Source of the DNA: Gigaspora margarita
Taxonomy: Eukaryota > Glomeromycota > Glomeromycetes > Diversisporales > Gigasporaceae
Length of the DNA stretch: 64,000 bases
NCBI GenBank assembly: GCA_009809945.1
Contig: WTPW01002537.1
Location: 1 to 64,000, forward strand
Direction of reading: 5' to 3'
Positions 60,101 to 64,000 of the stretch are shown one piece after another (position 1 is the stretch's first letter; every line of letters begins with the position of its first letter). The notes below the pieces were generated by a model. That model had not been told where the DNA came from and searched no databases. It was given only the letters and a program-made list of their open reading frames with translations. The position numbers were made by a program, and so were the translations under genes.

Positions 60101-60805
60101 TTACGATGAATTAATGAGCAATCTACTTACTATAAAATAGTTTTCTTGATTTTTCATGTTATGTTTTTAATGTACCAAATCATTCAAAGATGCATTTTGC
60201 TGAAAGCTCTTCTTATAGTGCACTTAGTGAACCACTTTGCAAGTAAAAATTTGCAAACTCAGAAAGAATGTGCTAAAAGTATGTAAAATAATTACTCATC
60301 CTCAAGAGTGTATCATTTTATAGAGAACAGTTTATTTTGTACAATTTGTGTACTATACAATTTGTAAGAACCTCAAGAATAATTTTGTCATATCAAATGT
60401 TATGTATTTCAACTAAAGATTTAGACAAAAATGTTAAAACTATAATTTGTCAATTTGTATAATTTATGAAAAATCATATGTTAAAATTTTAGATGTGGCA
60501 AATCAGGTACCTGATAACAGATAAATACTTATTTACCATTATATTTAAATTTATTTCATTCGCATTAATCAACTTCTCACTCAGCATGTAAGCATAAAGA
60601 ACATTTATTAATCAATAGAATTAAAATAGCAAACATAAATAAATACTTATTTACCATTATGTTTAAATTCATTTTATTCGCATTAATTATTTTATTTAGT
60701 GAGTAAGTATAAAGAACTTTTATTAATTAATAGAATTAAAAACAGCAAACATAAATACTTATTTACCATTATGTGCGATTCACTTTATTTATATTAATTT
60801 AGTTA
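57103..60805 (+). CDS. second triplet-exon array (homogeneous introns of about 120 bp)
   Basis: Thirteen visible sites have an acceptor (YAG), three variable bases and a donor (GTGAGTAT/GTAAGTAT). Triplets start at 57176, 57269, 57394, 57706, 57828, 57946, 58065, 58176, 58287, 58409, 60585, 60700 and 60803; at least one more must lie in the N gap. The introns are nearly identical (AATCAATGGAATTAAAAACA, ACTTATTTACCATTA, TTCGCATTAA), yet the triplets differ. Phase 0 would contain three TGA stops. Phase 2 is open, continues from EWINK of the upstream exon as DPD, and gives IIDGRHIID after the gap. The donor at 57272 is ATAAGT. This sample is too short to prove coding, so the CDS call is provisional. 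Confidence 0.5.
57455..57597. other. assembly gap (143 N)
   Basis: The run of N lies inside the second array. The flanks are the same intron monomer, so the gap marks an assembler failure on near-identical introns; the number of missing units is unknown. Confidence 0.99.
58509..58855. mobile_element. MITE with TGGTGCACCAAGTCACTTC termini and TA duplication
   Basis: Left end TGGTGCACCAAGTCACTTC; right end inverted as TGGTTCGCCAAGTCACTTC; TA on each side. This fits a Tc1/mariner-related non-autonomous element. Confidence 0.78.
59610..59770. mobile_element. short foldback element
   Basis: AATCAGAATACATGATTTTG near 59643 is inverted near 59700-59725, and TGAGATTTCTTGTGA / its inverse flank it. 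The hairpin arms are about 70 bases. Confidence 0.65.
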
Positions 60806-60929
60806 GTAAATACAAAATTATTTACATCAATCCAAAATTTAAAACCACAAATAAATCAATTACATATTTATTATTTATATAGAAATTCTAATTATAAAAA
60901 ATTGATATTGTAATAAAGATAACACTCAA

Positions 60930-61112
60930 CCTGCATAGTGTCTATCATGCAATCCTGATATAGAAACAAGGTGAACAAGTGAACATAAAAAGATTGATGA
61001 TTGCTTGAAAAGGTTCTAACTTAGAACCTGGAGAATTAAAGATGTAATTGATTGGATTCCATTCGATAGATTATCAGAAGTTAAAAAAATTGGTAAAGGA
61101 GATTTGGTCTGT
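60930..61112 (+). pseudogene. protein kinase N-terminal fragment
   Basis: It reads CNPDIETR, stop, TSEHKKIDDCLKRF, stop, LRTWRIKDVIDWIPFDRLSE and VKKIGKGD, then breaks where the glycine-rich loop GKGGFGSVY is expected (61095-61112). The segment KxxxxWIPFDRLxxxxxIGxGGFGSVY is the characteristic N-terminal edge of the expanded kinase family in Glomeromycotina. The rest of the domain is missing. Confidence 0.75.
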
Positions 61113-62609
61113 ATATTTAGCAACCTGGTCCAACATAAAACTGACTCAAACTTAATCACAAACAGTATTAGTAAAATAGCAAATTTTATAACAATTTTTA
61201 CAGTAATTCATAGCAAAAATTATATAATTCTAATACAAAATAACAAAATTTTTTTTATAGTAACACCCAACAGAAATCAATGATAATTCTAATATGAACA
61301 CAACTTCAACTATATCAAAATTACAAAAGTTTAAATAACAAATTTTTAACCATATATTGAAAACAAGTTTTGTACCAAATTTTTATAGCAACTCAACAGA
61401 AATTATAATAATTCAAACACTAAAAAAACCTTAACTATATAGAACCCATGATAATTCTAATAAACCAACTTAGCCCAGCCTTAATCACATATTGTTATCA
61501 CTGTAATAGCGAGTTTGTAACAAATTTTTTATAGTATCTTTTCAAAAAATTATGATAATTTTAATGCTAACCAATTCAAAACTTATTCATATAATATATG
61601 TTATTAGAATACCATAAAGCACAGACCATAGTACCCTCCCATATCAAAATATATCTTATCAAAGAAATTATGATAATTTTAATGCTAACCAATTCAAATC
61701 TTATTCATATAATATATGTCATTAGAATACTATAAAGCACAGACCATAGTACTCTCCCATATCAAAATACCATCCTTAAAAAAATTTCGCAGTAGAATGT
61801 AAAATATCTGAGGTTAGTTTCTATATGAAAAGATTATTCAAATGAAAAGTTACTACTATAATACCAAGGTGGTAATATAGTCCTTGCTGTATGGTAGTGA
61901 TTAAGTTTTGTAAAAAGTTTTTTTTTGATGATAAATTATAATAAATATTTTAATAATTTCAGTGCAAACTAATCAATTATATAGACAAAATAATGAATAA
62001 AGTTTTAATAGAATTTTTTACAGTAGCTCACAATAGAAATTCAATATATAATAACTAAACCTTAACTATAAGCAATAATTCTAGTACAACCAATTCAACT
62101 AAATCTGCAGTTACTGAAATAGCAAATATTTTGAAAACAGAATATACAGAAATTTACTATAGAAATTATGATAATTTCACTAAATTATTTACTGTAGTCA
62201 TTAGAGTACTAAGTTCTGCAATAGGATTTTTTATACTATTCTATTATCAAACTCATGAAATTTCCAATACAAACCATTTCAATCTCAACTACATATTACT
62301 GTTACTGAAATAGCGAGTAAATTTTTTTTCATTGTTTTAAAAAATAATGATGTCAACTTTAACCACATACATGATTACTGGAACAACAAGTTTAGCAACA
62401 GAATATTGTATAGTAATTGTATAAATTATGACAATATCAATACAAACTGAGTCTTAAACAGTGTACAAATAAATTGTGTAATAGAGTTTTTATAGTAAAT
62501 AGAAATCAAGGTAACCCTAAATACAACAAATTCAATTCAAATAGAATAATACATGTACTGTGATAGTTATTAAACTCTGTATATATCGCACTAGTATATT
62601 ATAAATTTA
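61113..62609. repeat. degenerate tandem repeat, unit about 110-140 bp
   Basis: Repeating words in order: TTAACTACATATTRYTACTG, AATAGCRAGTTTTGTAAYAG, ATTTTTATAGTAACTCA, CAATAGAAATTATGATAATT, CTAATACAAACCAATTCA. One recent tandem duplication of about 127 bp is obvious (61548-61675 against 61676-61780). The same family occurs at 44800-45440. Unlike the arrays at 0-19 kb and 57-60 kb, no constant donor follows the TAG words. Confidence 0.65.
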
Positions 62610-63975
62610 CTATAATTCTAACTCTAAAACCAATAAGTAAACCTTCTTTGGTTCCTAGTTAAATGTTGTAGAGCTCATTTTTCTGATTCTAATAGTATTT
62701 AAATCATCAAAATCGGCCTAGTGGATCCCAAGATACTTGAGATCAAAGAAGAGAACTTAAAGATCAGCAAATTCACTATTTCACAAAATATTTACATATG
62801 TTTTGAAATATTTTTTTACTGTAGTAAAAATTTTTACTAAGAAACTAATAAATCTCGTCTTAAGAAATTAGCATTTTTTTAAACCAAAGAATAATTTTAC
62901 TTAAAAGCCAAAGTCAATTGTGATAATAAAATTCTGTGCAAATCACATTTTTCATTTGATAGCTTTTTTTCTAACTTTATTACATATGTTTTGAGAAGTT
63001 TTTTATTGTAGTAAAAATTTTTACTAAGAAAAGAATAAAACATATCTTAAGAAACTAGCATTGTTTTGAGCCAAAGAACAACTTTATTTTTTTTTAGTTT
63101 TACAACTGAGACCTTGTCTCGATTCTTTTATTAAGTTCATAGACGTAATATTTGTTACATGAATGAGGATACAACTAGCCACATGTGCACTTTTGGTGCC
63201 TAATTTAAGTGGTCCGCCCGAAGGTTCCACACTAGCTGCCATACCTACAACCCAACTACGGAAGTTGCCTATTTAAACCCTCTGGTTCACGATCCTCCTA
63301 TTACTACCTGATGCACTACTTATATGTAGATATTGAGGGGCCGAATCCCTTTATATGAATGTTCGACTCGGACTACTTTATCCGCGGCCTAAGGTTGGCT
63401 AAGTAGGACGTAAGTCCTGTTAGTCTTAATTGTCCAAGTTTTAACCCTGGACTTCTGTACCCACCTAACCGACAATGGCCAAGGTCTGCCAGAAAATGCC
63501 GCCAGGAGTTCGTGACATGATCTTCACTATGTCTCGTGACTTCGGTTACCCAAATCGCAGATCCAAACTAACAGGTTCCGCCTTGCAGAGTTTGTTACAC
63601 CAATTATTAAAATTCGCATTTGCTATCCACAGGACTTGAACCAGCAATCTTTCAATTTGCGACCTCGGAGCATAACCGCTATGCTATCGGACCCGAGGTC
63701 TAAAAGAACAACTTTATTTAAGAACTCTAAGTCAATTGTGATAATAAAATTCTGTGCAAATCATAATTTTTCATTTGATAGTGTTTCTATGCTTTGTATA
63801 ATAGTGAATTTGCTAATCATTATGGTCTTTTTTTGATCCCAAGTATCTTGGGATCCACTGAGTGATTTTGATGATTTAACTACTATTAGAATTAGAAAAA
63901 TGAGCTCTACAACTTTCAATTAGGGGCCAAAAAAGGTTTATTTATCTGTTATTAGTTTTAGAATTAGGGTTAAAG
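62610..63975. mobile_element. long-TIR element carrying a nested SINE
   Basis: The arms are inverted over 150 bases or more: GTTGTAGAGCTCATTTTTCT near 62668 and GTGGATCCCAAGATACTTG near 62721 are matched by their inverses near 63905 and 63845. Inside the left arm a block (TTTTACTGTAGTAAAAATTTTTACT...) is tandemly duplicated (about 62800 and 62990). The right end may extend to the window edge. Confidence 0.75.
63090..63702 (-). mobile_element. tRNA-derived SINE
   Basis: On the minus strand the head (63702 downward) resembles a tRNA gene: GACCTCGGGTCCGATAGC, box A TAGCATAGCGG, box B GGTTCAAGTCC. The 613-bp body is much less AT-rich than its surroundings and ends in an A-rich tail at 63090. Perfect 17-bp target duplications AAAGAACAACTTTATTT flank it (63073-63089, 63703-63719). 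A short plus-strand open frame at 63636 is not a gene. Confidence 0.9.
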
Positions 63976-64000
63976 TTAGGATTAGACTTAAAATTAAAGT

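Larger units (their letters stand above)
58467..60513. mobile_element. 2-kb insertion in an intron of the second array
   Basis: The intron monomer is split at ATAACAG, which is repeated at 58460-58466 and 60514-60520, giving a 7-bp target duplication. The insert starts TCACCTAATATG and ends TCAGGTACCTG, with no clear inverted termini. It includes a MITE (58509-58855) and a hairpin (59610-59770). Its own nature is not identified. Confidence 0.6.

Noticed and set aside
57103..60805. CRISPR-like array (regular repeats with variable spacers)
   Set aside because: The variable part is only three bases and the genome is eukaryotic; no spacer-sized variable segments exist.
61113..62609. A third triplet-exon array
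   Set aside because: Some units contain AATAGCGAGTAAAT-like words (62310), but most lack a donor after the TAG and the spacing and triplets are not consistent.

Overview
The window looks like nuclear DNA of a fungus close to the arbuscular mycorrhizal Glomeromycotina (Rhizophagus/Gigaspora type). This is inferred from very high AT content, decayed protein kinases linked to Sel1 and TPR repeats, short GT-AG introns, a LINE with an RNase H domain, and dense hAT, mariner, SINE and MITE debris. No translation or family search was run beyond hand reading.

Region 1 (1-19525) would normally be masked as an AT-rich satellite. Read closely, it is a gene with an intron in practically every codon. About 155 three-base exons lie about every 80-115 bp. 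Each sits between an invariant acceptor (TTATTAG) and an invariant donor (GTAAGTATAA), and only the three bases between them vary. Joined in phase 2 (intron after the second base of each codon), the triplets read through without a stop for about 160 codons. They give a repetitive cysteine-rich protein with six modules of about 24-30 residues and about 35 cysteines, ending in a normal-looking terminal exon with a stop at 19523-19525. The 2.9-kb higher-order DNA period is the protein module. The 5' end lies beyond the left edge. Several MITEs have landed in this gene, all inside introns.

Region 2 (19.5-38 kb) holds two diverged copies of a Sel1-relic plus protein-kinase unit (about 20-25 kb and 27-34 kb). 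Both are broken. The second is fused to a long TPR array (34.4-37.9 kb). The copies serve as empty sites for each other and reveal insertions: a small hAT element with 8-bp target duplication, a SINE, a solo LTR, and a family of TIR elements carrying a GC-rich minisatellite.

Region 3 (38-56 kb) is transposon territory: a decayed mariner-like transposase, a second hAT element nested in a relic of the minisatellite element, long foldback elements, and a complete 7.8-kb LINE on the minus strand (ORF1, endonuclease, RT, RNase H, target duplication), itself interrupted by another element.

Region 4 (56.7-64 kb) holds a Sel1 coding segment followed directly by a second acceptor-triplet-donor array. 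Its introns are a different, much more homogeneous family of about 120 bp. Next come a kinase N-terminal fragment, a degenerate tandem repeat, and a long TIR element with a nested tRNA-derived SINE. The two arrays together suggest a recurrent process that fills coding sequence with near-identical introns one codon apart. Ambiguous bases (21250, 33284-33337, 35017-35051) and a 143-N gap (57455-57597) show that local sequence quality is imperfect, so some frameshifts may be errors.
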